From Rubrobacter sp. (lineage in GTDB: Bacteria; Actinomycetota; Rubrobacteria; Rubrobacterales; Rubrobacteraceae): a stretch of 25,976 bases of DNA. The notes under the pieces were generated by a model. That model was given only the letters and a program-made list of their open reading frames with translations, did no database searches and had not been told where the DNA came from. The stretch covers positions 1 to 25,976 of the forward strand of contig JADDPY010000034.1 in the NCBI GenBank assembly GCA_016781635.1, read 5' to 3'. Position numbers and translations under genes: made by a program. Positions 7,998 through 14,813 of this stretch are shown here, in pieces (position 1 is the first letter of the stretch; every line of letters begins with the position of its first letter).

Positions 7998-8939
7998 TTA
8001 CTCGCTTTGGGAGCGGAATTTGAGGGAGTGGAGGGTGGCGTGGTGGTCACCGGCGTGGTCGACCTGAAGGGTGGTGTGTTCTATGCCGTACTCGTGTTCC
8101 AGCAGCTCTTCGAGCTCGCGGCGTTTGTCGTGGCAGTTCTCGTCGCGGCCGACGAGGACGTGGGCGGCCAGGGCGGGGAAGCCGCTGGTTATCGTCCAGA
8201 TGTGGAGGTCGTGGACCTCCCGTACGCCATCGACGCCGACCATCTTGCCGCCCACGTTTTCGGCGTCGATGCCGCGGGGGGTGGCTTCGAGGAGGATGAT
8301 GACCGAGTCTCGCAGGAGCTTCCATGAGGAGGCGAGGACCAGGAGGCCGATAAGGGCGCTGACCAGGGGGTCCGCGTAGCGCCAGCCGGTGAAGATGATG
8401 ACGACGGCGGCGATTATCGCGCCGACCGAGCCGAAGACGTCGGCGATCACGTGCCGCAGGGCGCCCTCGACGTTCAGGCTTTCACCGCTCGAGCGCGAGA
8501 GGATCACGGCCCCGGCGATGTTCACCAGGAGGCCGAGCACGGCGACGGCGAGCATCAGTCCGCCCAAGACCTCCGGCGGCTCCGAGAGGCGCTGGTATGC
8601 CTCCACGAAGATCCAGACCGATATCGCTACGAGCGTCAACCCGTTGAACAGGGCGGCGAGAATCTCCGCCCGCCGGAAGCCGAAGCTGCGGGACGGTGTC
8701 GCCGGGCGACCGGCGAGCCAGGCGGCGAAGAGCGCCACCGCTAGAGAGGCGGTGTCCGAGAGCATGTGTCCGGCGTCGGCCAGTAGGGCAAGGGAGCCCG
8801 TGAAGAGGCCCCCGATCACCTCGGCCACCATGAAACAGCCGGTCAGGGCCAGCACGACCGCGAGCGAACGCTTCGGCGTGCTCTGATGATCGTGGGAGTG
8901 CCCGTGACCCCCATGCGAGTGATCGTGCCCGTGGCCCAC
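7998..8939 (-). CDS. czcD: CDF family divalent cation exporter (CzcD/ZitB-like)
   Basis: The product has 313 residues. A His-rich N-terminus (GHGHDHSHGGHGHSHDH) precedes six membrane helices. The transport-site motifs are HMLSD in helix 2 (within LLADAGHMLSDTASL) and HVIADVFGS in helix 5, giving the H/D set usual for Zn2+/Cd2+ proton antiporters. The cytosolic C-terminal domain contains VREVHDLHIWTITSG and ends in a His-containing tail (VDHAGDHHATLH). The start is GTG 8939, with AGGAGGGC 9 bases upstream; it lies 5 bp after the stop of the small upstream gene, so the two are probably co-transcribed with the HtrA-like gene. Zn2+ is the most likely substrate by family. Confidence 0.93.
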   Translation of the reverse strand: MGHGHDHSHGGHGHSHDHQSTPKRSLAVVLALTGCFMVAEVIGGLFTGSLALLADAGHMLSDTASLAVALFAAWLAGRPATPSRSFGFRRAEILAALFNGLTLVAISVWIFVEAYQRLSEPPEVLGGLMLAVAVLGLLVNIAGAVILSRSSGESLNVEGALRHVIADVFGSVGAIIAAVVIIFTGWRYADPLVSALIGLLVLASSWKLLRDSVIILLEATPRGIDAENVGGKMVGVDGVREVHDLHIWTITSGFPALAAHVLVGRDENCHDKRRELEELLEHEYGIEHTTLQVDHAGDHHATLHSLKFRSQSE

Positions 8940-8944
8940 CGGTG

Positions 8945-9172
8945 TCAGCCCTCCTCGTACTGCTTGAGGGCGAGCCAGATCCCGAAGCCGATCTGCGCCG
9001 CGCCCAGGGCCCGCATGTAGTTCGGGTTCTCGGCGAAGAAGCGGGCGACCCTACGAGCAGCCTCGGGCCCCGCCTCCCAAAGAAGGGAATGCTGCTTCGG
9101 CGCGATCACCTCTATAGCGCCATCTCCTATGGTCAAGATTGCGAAAGTCTCGACCATCCGCTTCTTCCACAC
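8945..9172 (-). CDS. small protein of unknown function
   Basis: The product has 75 residues and is not a family I can name. It starts at GTG 9172, chosen because GGAGGGG lies about 8 bases upstream; the longer frame to 9202 would overlap the preceding gene. It contains ETFAILTIGDGAIEVIAPKQ, then a Trp/Arg-rich middle (SLLWEAGPEAARRVARFF), and ends with an alanine/glycine-rich, weakly hydrophobic helix (RALGAAQIGFGIWLAL). This looks like a small peripheral or single-pass membrane protein. It sits 26 bp after the HtrA-like gene and 5 bp before the CDF exporter, so it belongs to that operon. Confidence 0.65.
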   Translation of the reverse strand: MWKKRMVETFAILTIGDGAIEVIAPKQHSLLWEAGPEAARRVARFFAENPNYMRALGAAQIGFGIWLALKQYEEG

Positions 9173-9198
9173 GCTAGTGCCCCTCCTATCCGTGATTC

Positions 9199-10293
9199 TC
9201 AACGTCGCGGGCTCTCGTCCAGCTCGGCCTCGAACTGCTGCTCCTCGCCGTCCCGGACGACCGTCAGGTCTATGGTATCGCCGGGACGATAGTCGCGCAG
9301 GGTCCCCAGGAGGTCGCCGTAGCTCGCGACCTCGACGTCGCCGGCCGCCGCGATCACGTCGCCCCGCTCCAGCCCGGCTTCGTCCGCCGGACCGCCAGGC
9401 ACGACGTCCCGGACAAGCACCCCTCCGTTGACCGGGATACCGAACTGCTCGGCGTCCTCCGGGGAGAGTGCTTCCAGATCGACCCCCAGGAACGGCTGGG
9501 TCGCTTCCCCGTCCTCGATAAGCTGGTCGGCGACCGAGATCGCCGTATCCGAAGGAATCGCGAACCCTATGTTTTCCGCACCGGTCTGCGCCGGCGGCAG
9601 GTAGGCGACGTTGATACCGACGATCTCTCCGGCGCGGTCGGCCAGCCCGCCGCCCGAGTTGCCGGGGGAGATGGCCGCATCCGTCTGGATAAGGTCGACG
9701 AGCGAGCTGTCGCCCCCCGTGAGCTCCGGCGGCAGGGACCTGTTGATGCCGCTTATGACCCCGGCGGTCACGGTGGATTGGAACCCGGACGGGCTCCCTA
9801 TCGCGACCGCGAGCTGGCCTGGCGTCAGGTCCGCGCCCTCACGGAACCGCGCCGCCGGCAGGTCGCCCCGCTCCACCTTCACGACCGCAAGGTCGGTGGC
9901 ACGATCGTTCCCGACGACCTCGCCGCGCTCGATGCTCCCGTCGGCGAAGGCGATGTTGACCTCGCTCGCGTCCTGGACCACATGATTGTTCGTGACGATG
10001 AAGCCGTCCTCGCGGTAGATCACACCGCTACCCAGCCCCTGCGCCTCTTGCGTCCCGAACGGCGTCTCCTGGATCCCCTCCACGTTCACCTGAACGATGC
10101 TCGGCTCCACCTGCGACGCCACCTGCGCCACGGGCTCGTCTCCGGAGACGCCGGCGCTCGGCTCGGGTGCCTCCTGAGCCACGTTCGTAGCTTTTTGCCC
10201 GGATTCCTCGGACCGATCGCCCCCGAAAGTGCATCCTCCCGTAAGCGTCAGCAGGGCTACCATCACAGGAAGCGCCAACTTTCTTCTAGTCAT
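9199..10293 (-). CDS. HtrA/DegP-like trypsin-fold serine protease with PDZ domain, probable lipoprotein
   Basis: This is a 364-residue exported protease. A signal peptide with a lipobox-like LTGGC (Cys21) suggests lipid anchoring, and a Ser/Glu-rich linker follows. The chymotrypsin-fold domain has the catalytic triad His104 (TNNHVV), Asp134 (ATDLAVVK) and Ser213 (SPGNSGGG). One C-terminal PDZ domain (about 265-355) includes PFLGVDLEAL and GGPADEAGLERGDVIAAAGD. HtrA proteases degrade or refold damaged envelope proteins. The ATG at 10293 has GGGAGG about 10 bases upstream. It leads an operon with a small protein and the CDF exporter, which links envelope stress and metal export; that link is inference. 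Confidence 0.95.
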   Translation of the reverse strand: MTRRKLALPVMVALLTLTGGCTFGGDRSEESGQKATNVAQEAPEPSAGVSGDEPVAQVASQVEPSIVQVNVEGIQETPFGTQEAQGLGSGVIYREDGFIVTNNHVVQDASEVNIAFADGSIERGEVVGNDRATDLAVVKVERGDLPAARFREGADLTPGQLAVAIGSPSGFQSTVTAGVISGINRSLPPELTGGDSSLVDLIQTDAAISPGNSGGGLADRAGEIVGINVAYLPPAQTGAENIGFAIPSDTAISVADQLIEDGEATQPFLGVDLEALSPEDAEQFGIPVNGGVLVRDVVPGGPADEAGLERGDVIAAAGDVEVASYGDLLGTLRDYRPGDTIDLTVVRDGEEQQFEAELDESPRR

Positions 10294-10386
10294 CCTTCAT
10301 ACCTCCCGCTGGCAGCGCCGTGTTCGTGAGGACCTGCGATCTTTGCCCCGCCTCGCCGAACCAGCGTGAAGGGCGAACTTGCTCTG

Positions 10387-10392
10387 AGTATA
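10387..10392 (-). promoter_or_regulatory. candidate extended -10 element for the HtrA-like operon
   Basis: Read on the minus strand, this is TATACT preceded by TGG, i.e. an extended -10 (TGnTATACT), about 94 bases before the HtrA-like start. No good -35 is visible at the usual distance, which is acceptable for extended -10 promoters. No experimental support is available. Confidence 0.4.
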
Positions 10393-10449
10393 CCAATGCC
10401 TCCGCGCCCCTTACCGTCCCCGCTCTTACCGCCCGGCTCCACGGACGGT

Positions 10450-10706
10450 CTGTTGGAGGTACAGCGGGCGGCATGGAATCGGTGTGGCCGAAGTCGAAGC
10501 CGTCGGTTGCGGCGAGAAGCTTTCCCCCAGGGGGCCTTTGTTCGAGAAGCCGGAGACGACGAGGGCTTGTTTCCCCCGACGCGTACCTCGAAGCCCATGG
10601 CCCCCAGTTTGCGGACGCTGCGCTCGAAGCAGCCCGGACGCAGGGCTGCAATAGGGGAGAGCGGGGAAACAATGCCCACTGCGTCGCCTTTCAGGAGGCG
10701 GGTGGA
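10450..10706 (-). pseudogene. relic of an LD-carboxypeptidase (LdcA-like, peptidase family S66)
   Basis: The 436-bp gap between the HtrA-like gene and the next gene holds two disconnected pieces of one family. From about 10706 to 10577 the minus strand encodes LLKGDAVGIVSPLSPIAALR and then FERSVRKLGAMGFEVRVG, the N-terminal beta-strand and helix of LD-carboxypeptidases ('GDTIGIVSPSSPIA...FERGV..LE.MGFEV'). From about 10520 to 10465, in a different frame, it encodes GFDFGHTDSMPPAVP, the C-terminal catalytic-His segment ('GLDFGHTDPMLTLP'). Roughly 230 residues between them are missing, the frames disagree, and a stop lies just before the first piece. This is a gene destroyed by a large internal deletion. 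The family assignment is from remembered motifs. Confidence 0.7.
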
Positions 10707-10729
10707 TCATCGGTGCGCCACCGTGCTTG

Positions 10730-10996
10730 TCAGCGGAGCTTGTCTTTGACCTTCTCTTCTTCGTCTTTGAGGTAGAGAAAGACGTCCTGGGCGAAGCGGA
10801 CGGCGTGCTCTTCGGGCAGGTTGATCCTGCGGTTGGCGATCACCGACCCGAGCTCGCGAATGGCGGCATCCGCCATCCCGACCATCATCTCGGCCTCGTG
10901 CAAGACCTCCTGACGCTCGGATTCCGAGAGCTCCCGGGGATTCTCGGTTTTCTCCCTGTGCTCCCTGAGGTATTCGATGAAGTCTCTGATTCCCAA
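10730..10996 (-). CDS. small helical protein of unknown function
   Basis: The product has 88 residues, is acidic and almost entirely helical, and has no membrane segment or cysteine. The TTG start at 10996 has AAGGAAGG 7 bases upstream, and a consensus TATAAT lies farther upstream, so expression is credible. Visible features are FIEYLREHREKTENP, a central AEMMVGMADAAIRELGSVIA and a charged C-terminal helix (LKDEEEKVKDKLR). I do not recognise the family. It lies downstream of the BchB-like gene on the same strand but has its own promoter-like element, so it need not be related to it. Confidence 0.7.
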   Translation of the reverse strand: MGIRDFIEYLREHREKTENPRELSESERQEVLHEAEMMVGMADAAIRELGSVIANRRINLPEEHAVRFAQDVFLYLKDEEEKVKDKLR

Positions 10997-11022
10997 AGAT
11001 GCGCCTTCCTTTCTTCGCGAGG

Positions 11023-11028
11023 ATTATA
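11023..11028 (-). promoter_or_regulatory. consensus -10 (TATAAT) upstream of the small helical protein
   Basis: The minus strand reads TATAAT here, 26 bases before the TTG start at 10996. It is a perfect match in a GC-rich region. No convincing -35 was found 16-18 bp upstream. Confidence 0.45.
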
Positions 11029-11046
11029 GCGGCTGAGCGGGGGGCA

Positions 11047-12462
11047 TCAGGGACGGCTGTCCTCCAGGATCTCGGGGGTTACGGTGGGTGAGCCGGCGGC
11101 CCTCGCCCGCTCCTCGGCGAGCCTGCGCGTGCGGCCCCTCAGAAAGGCCGGCACGTCCTCCAGCGCCTCCAGCGCCTCCTCGGTCCATCCGAGTGCACGG
11201 GCTTTGCCTCCACGCCTGTGTTCCCTCGGCGGATTGCCCAAAGCGCCATCGAGGGCGTCGGCGAGCACGCTCGACCCCGAATAGCCCATCAGCGGCTTCC
11301 CCACGAATGGATTCTGAGCAACGGGGGGGCAGAGGGGCAGGAACGGGATGCCGAGGGCGTCGGCGACGTCTCCTTCGAGGTGTGTGCCGACGATGAGGTC
11401 CGGGTCCGCCTCCTCCACGCGGGCGGCGACCTCGTCGGGGTCGTCGGTGACGAACGCTTCTTCGGTGAACGTTCCGGCTTGGAAAAGGAAGTCCTTTTCG
11501 AGCTGAGAGAGGTACGTCCCCGCCCATGCGACCTCTAGCCCAACCTCACGCGCCAAGGTGTACCCCAGCCCGAGAGCGTAGGTGAAATCTCCGAAGATGA
11601 CGGCCCTGCGCCCTGCGAACGTCTCGGGGACGGCGAGGCGAGCGTACCATGGCAGCTTCGCCGTTCGCGCGAGCTCCGCCCACACCGTCCGGCGCACCCT
11701 CCCTGCGTCCAGCGAGCACAGCTCGCCCACCGCCCGCATGACCGCTCCCGTCCCCGCCGAGCCCAGGGGCGGGGTCGTCACGCGCGGCATCCCGAACTCG
11801 TTCTGCAAGAAGCGGGTCGCCGCTTCTCCGACCTCCCGGTAGAGCACGATGTTCGCCCAGGCCCGGGGGAGGCGGGCGAACTCTCCGACCGAGGTACCGA
11901 GCGGCACCCGTGTCGCGCCGATCCCCAGAAGGTTCAGGAGACGCTCCACCTCCCGGGCTTCCTCCTCCGCGCCCGGCCCGAAGAGCGGCGGTCCGAAGAT
12001 GTTGACCGTCGGGGTCAGGCTTCTCGCCTGGGGCCTCGCGTGTACCCTGACGAGCTCCTCGAGGGCGAGGTCGGCGGCCTCGATCTCGCGCAAGGAAGGC
12101 GACTCCCAGGGGCAGGTCACGAGCTTCGGCCTCCGGCCGGTCTCGCTGCTCTCGGGGAGTACGGGATCAGAGAACTCTTCCCCGGAGAGCAGTGCCGCCT
12201 CGGAACGCACCAGGATCACCGCCTCGGCGTCGGGAGACCTGCGCAAGATCTCCTGCAGGTCGCGCGCGAGACCCGGACCGCCGACGGGGCTCAGGGAGAC
12301 CGGCGCCGGATCCCCGGAACGCGTGAGCGCGCCGTGGATCGCCGAGAAGTACCCCTCCTCCGGGTAGGCGCGCAGCACCGCCTGCACCCCCTCTACGGAA
12401 GCCGCTACCCGAAGGATGCCGTGGCTGCCGGGGCCCTCGTAGAGGCCGCGCAGTACCCTCAC
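11047..12462 (-). CDS. BchB-like (DPOR subunit B / nitrogenase component 1 family) protein
   Basis: This 471-residue protein is co-linear with BchB, the B subunit of dark-operative protochlorophyllide reductase. It starts GLYEGPGSHGILRVAASVEG (BchB: 'YEGPxHxGxMRxAxxMxG'). A middle domain contains NIFGPPLFGPG and VPLGTSVGEFARL. A third domain contains VIFGDFTYALGLGYTLAREV, AFVTDDPDEV and IVGTHLEGDVADALGIP. The C-terminal PCP_red-like tail reads GWTEEALEALEDVPAFLRGR. In Rhodobacter capsulatus BchB, Asp36 ligates the 4Fe-4S cluster; ungapped alignment from the N-terminus puts Glu36 here. The Cys of the BchB 'CTAELL' segment is absent (RSEAALL). It lies 25 bp after the BchN-like gene. The substrate is unknown, and no BchL-like reductase is in the window. 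The start is GTG 12462. Confidence 0.85.
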   Translation of the reverse strand: MRVLRGLYEGPGSHGILRVAASVEGVQAVLRAYPEEGYFSAIHGALTRSGDPAPVSLSPVGGPGLARDLQEILRRSPDAEAVILVRSEAALLSGEEFSDPVLPESSETGRRPKLVTCPWESPSLREIEAADLALEELVRVHARPQARSLTPTVNIFGPPLFGPGAEEEAREVERLLNLLGIGATRVPLGTSVGEFARLPRAWANIVLYREVGEAATRFLQNEFGMPRVTTPPLGSAGTGAVMRAVGELCSLDAGRVRRTVWAELARTAKLPWYARLAVPETFAGRRAVIFGDFTYALGLGYTLAREVGLEVAWAGTYLSQLEKDFLFQAGTFTEEAFVTDDPDEVAARVEEADPDLIVGTHLEGDVADALGIPFLPLCPPVAQNPFVGKPLMGYSGSSVLADALDGALGNPPREHRRGGKARALGWTEEALEALEDVPAFLRGRTRRLAEERARAAGSPTVTPEILEDSRP

Positions 12463-12487
12463 CCTCGCCCCGTACTACCTACCGGAC

Positions 12488-13876
12488 TCACAGGTTGAGG
12501 GCGTCCAGGGCCTCGGCCCGCTCGAACGTCTGGGCGAAGAGCGCGAGCACCCTGCGCGCCCCCTCGTAACCCCGCGGATCGAGGGCGAGAAGGGCCAGCG
12601 ACGAGCGGCACAGGTGCCCTCGCGCCACGAGTGGGACGAAGAGACCAGGGCTCGCCACTACCACATCCGGACGGGCCGCTTCTATACGCTCGAGCTGCGC
12701 CCGCCAGTCCGGGGCCTCGACCACGTCCACGTCCGATCCCAACGCCGAGAGCTCCACCCCGAGAAAGCGCTTCTCCAGGCGCGGCGTCCCCACCTCCAGG
12801 ACGACCGCCCCCGCGTTCGCAAGGAAGCGGGCGAGCGGGATCTCCAAACCCGAGTCCCCGGTAAGGAAGACTCGCTTGCCCCGGATCCTGCTTCGAAGGT
12901 GCTCGATGCCCTCCCAGACCTGCCGAGCGTGGACCACCTCGCTCGTTATGCCTCCGGTCGCCGCTACGACGTCGCCGATGAAGCGGGCCGTGCCGTCCAC
13001 CCCGATGGGGAACAGCGTCCTCACCACCTGTGCCCCGCGTTCCTCTGCCTTCCGAGCCGCCCGGACGAGGTATGGGTCCAGGACCGCCACGACAGTCCCC
13101 TCCCCGACCACCGGAAGCTCCGGAACCCCGCCCGGCAAGCCGCCCCGCGCGTCCGCCGGCACGCTCCCGACGACCTCGACCCCGGCCCGCCTGAGATCCG
13201 AGGCCAACTCTTCCCGCGAACCCGAAGCCCCGCCGAGCAGCACGACCGGTCTGCGCTCGAATACGTCATCGTGCGCCCCGTGGCCCCCCGACCTCCCCCT
13301 CAACCTGCCGAGAAAACCGGCCCTGGCGCCAACCTTGGCTCCGGCTTTGGCCGGCAACGGCTCCTCGTGCTCCGGGCCCGAAACACCGCGGGGGCTAAGG
13401 CCGACGAGGACCCGCAGCGTCTCGTCCACGAGCTCCTTGGAGAGTACGGCGGAGGCTTCCTCTGAGATGCCGATCGCCCGTACCGGCAGGCCTCCCAGAC
13501 GCCGCTCGGCAAGCTCCGCCTCGAAGTGGGGATCCACCCCCAGGAGGCGCGCCGAGCGGCAGGCGACGATCAGCACCACGCCGACATCGCGTGAGCCCGA
13601 AGCGACCTCGAAGATGCGAGAAGTCAGAATCCCGCCCTCCGGCCGCTCGTCCGGCTCCAGAAGAACGAAGGAGACGCCCGGCAAACCCGGTGCGTCGGCC
13701 GGGGCGGGCGCCGCGGGGGAGCCCGGGAGCGGGCCGGAGAGGGAGAGGGAGAGGTGCAAGTCGGCTCGGGTGCCGGCCACGACGATCAGGGCATCCCCAA
13801 GGTCCTCCGCCAGGCCGGAGAGGCCGTGCAGCGGGGAGACGACGTCTGGTACCCCCGACTCGTTGAGGATGGTCAA
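12488..13876 (-). CDS. BchN-like (DPOR subunit N / nitrogenase component 1 family) protein, degenerate cluster site
   Basis: The product has 462 residues; the TTG start at 13876 is preceded by AGGGAG. It is weakly BchN-like: SPLHGLSGLAEDLGDALIVV followed by GTRADLHL aligns with the BchN N-terminus ('CxxxCxxWLHQKIEDSFFLVxGTKTCAHLL'), and LIVACRSARLLGVDP with 'LVGSCPSEVIKLDL'. A C-terminal Rossmann-like domain has RGKRVFLTGDSGLEIPLARF. Of the three BchN cluster ligands (Cys26, Cys51, Cys112 in R. capsulatus), the first two positions are Ser14 and Asp39 here; only Cys106 matches the third. A basic, Gly/Ala-rich insert (about 175-200) precedes the second domain. It pairs with the BchB-like gene 25 bp downstream. 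It may hold an altered cluster or none. Confidence 0.75.
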   Translation of the reverse strand: MTILNESGVPDVVSPLHGLSGLAEDLGDALIVVAGTRADLHLSLSLSGPLPGSPAAPAPADAPGLPGVSFVLLEPDERPEGGILTSRIFEVASGSRDVGVVLIVACRSARLLGVDPHFEAELAERRLGGLPVRAIGISEEASAVLSKELVDETLRVLVGLSPRGVSGPEHEEPLPAKAGAKVGARAGFLGRLRGRSGGHGAHDDVFERRPVVLLGGASGSREELASDLRRAGVEVVGSVPADARGGLPGGVPELPVVGEGTVVAVLDPYLVRAARKAEERGAQVVRTLFPIGVDGTARFIGDVVAATGGITSEVVHARQVWEGIEHLRSRIRGKRVFLTGDSGLEIPLARFLANAGAVVLEVGTPRLEKRFLGVELSALGSDVDVVEAPDWRAQLERIEAARPDVVVASPGLFVPLVARGHLCRSSLALLALDPRGYEGARRVLALFAQTFERAEALDALNL

Positions 13877-13897
13877 TGTCTCTCCCTACGATACTTT

Positions 13898-13919
13898 GCG
13901 GGCCTGCTACGCGGCCCGC
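13898..13919 (-). other. GC-rich intergenic hairpin between deoD and the BchN-like gene
   Basis: GCGGGCC (13898-13904) and GGCCCGC (13913-13919) form a perfect 7-bp inverted repeat with an 8-base loop, in the 61 bp between the deoD stop and the TTG of the BchN-like gene. No T-run follows on either strand, so it is not a standard intrinsic terminator. It could be a processing or partial termination signal that lowers expression of the downstream pair. Confidence 0.4.
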
Positions 13920-13937
13920 CACCCGCTCCCGGAGGTC

Positions 13938-14660
13938 TTAGTGTAAGGCGTCGAGGGTCTCGAGCGCCAGCTCCATCATGTTGTCCACCGCGCCTTTGAG
14001 GGAGGAGTCTTCTATACGCTCGACGCCCTCGGCAGCGATGGTGTCGGAGACCGTGAGCAGGCAGCCGGCTTTCACGCCGTGCATCGCCGCCAGCGTGAAG
14101 ATCACCGCCGCCTCCATCTCGACCGCGAGCACGCCGAGGGAGTTCCAGAGCTCCTGGGGGTCCTCCTCGGGGTCGTAGAAGAGGTCAGAGCTCACTATGG
14201 GCCCGAGGAAACGCCTGCGCTCCGGGGCGATTCGCTGGGCCGCGTGGTAAGCGGCGTGTACGAGGTCGAAATGGGCGGCCGGGGCGTACGGCATACCCTG
14301 CGTGATGCTGGAAACCGTGCCGTCCTGGGCGGTGGCGGCGGTCGCGATCACGAGGTCTCCCAGAGTCATCTCGGGGTTGTAGCCGCCGCAGGTGCCGACC
14401 CGGAGGAGGTTCTTCGCCCCGAGCCGTATGAGCTCCTCCGTCACGATCGCGGCCGACGGGCATCCCATCCCCGTGGTCTGCACCGAGACGGGCTTACCCT
14501 TGTAAGTGCCGGTGTACCCGAGCATCCCCCGCTCTTCGGTAACGAGCCTCGCACCCTCGAAGAAGTTGTCGGCGATATACTTCGCTCGCCTCGGGTCCCC
14601 CGGCAACAGCACGTTCTCGGCAAAATCTTCCGGCTCGGCCCGCACGTGGACAGGGCTCAT
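13938..14660 (-). CDS. deoD: DeoD-type purine nucleoside phosphorylase
   Basis: This 240-residue enzyme splits purine (deoxy)nucleosides with phosphate into base and (deoxy)ribose 1-phosphate. The phosphate-binding N-terminus reads NVLLPGDPRRAKYIADNFF, and RVGTCGGYNPEMTLGDL gives the phosphate Arg and loop. The nucleoside-binding segment is GVLAVEMEAAVIFTLAA. TVSDTIAAEG contains the Asp equivalent to the catalytic Asp204 of the E. coli enzyme. The ATG at 14660 is chosen over GTG 14681 because GGGAG lies 5 bases upstream and the protein then begins MSPVHVRAEPEDFAENV, as in the family. It lies downstream of pdp and deoB on the same strand, forming a nucleoside salvage set. Uridine phosphorylase is the main alternative but fits less well. 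Confidence 0.9.
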   Translation of the reverse strand: MSPVHVRAEPEDFAENVLLPGDPRRAKYIADNFFEGARLVTEERGMLGYTGTYKGKPVSVQTTGMGCPSAAIVTEELIRLGAKNLLRVGTCGGYNPEMTLGDLVIATAATAQDGTVSSITQGMPYAPAAHFDLVHAAYHAAQRIAPERRRFLGPIVSSDLFYDPEEDPQELWNSLGVLAVEMEAAVIFTLAAMHGVKAGCLLTVSDTIAAEGVERIEDSSLKGAVDNMMELALETLDALH

Positions 14661-14763
14661 CTGTCTCCCTTCGATAGACACTGGTCGACACGCCGCCTCT
14701 CAGCGGTCTGCTCTCTGTTGCGCCTGCTGCTCCCGGATCGGCTCGCCGGACCGTCTCCTCTGA

Positions 14764-14796
14764 GGCGGACTACCGCCGAACCAGCCCATGGGCTGG
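14764..14796. promoter_or_regulatory. palindrome and adjacent hairpin between pdp and deoD
   Basis: CCAGCCCATGGGCTGG (14781-14796) is a perfect 16-bp palindrome about 18 bp past the pdp stop. Next to it, GGCGG (14764-14768) and CCGCC (14773-14777) form a second inverted repeat with a 4-base loop. Neither is followed by a T-run. They lie 104 bp or more before the deoD start. They could be a dimeric repressor site, a transcript-stabilising structure or a Rho-dependent end. No known operator matches. Confidence 0.35.
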
Positions 14797-14813
14797 AATG
14801 CTGACAGGCTTCT

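Noticed and set aside
13735..13756. GAGAGGGAGAGGGAGAG short tandem repeat
   Set aside because: It lies inside the BchN-like gene and encodes an ordinary LSLSLSG stretch. Too short to call a functional repeat.
11047..13876. true nitrogenase (NifD/NifK) or a functional chlorophyll pathway
   Set aside because: Sequence order and the C-terminal tail fit BchB/BchN rather than NifDK. No nifH/bchL or cofactor genes are present, and the cluster ligands are largely lost.
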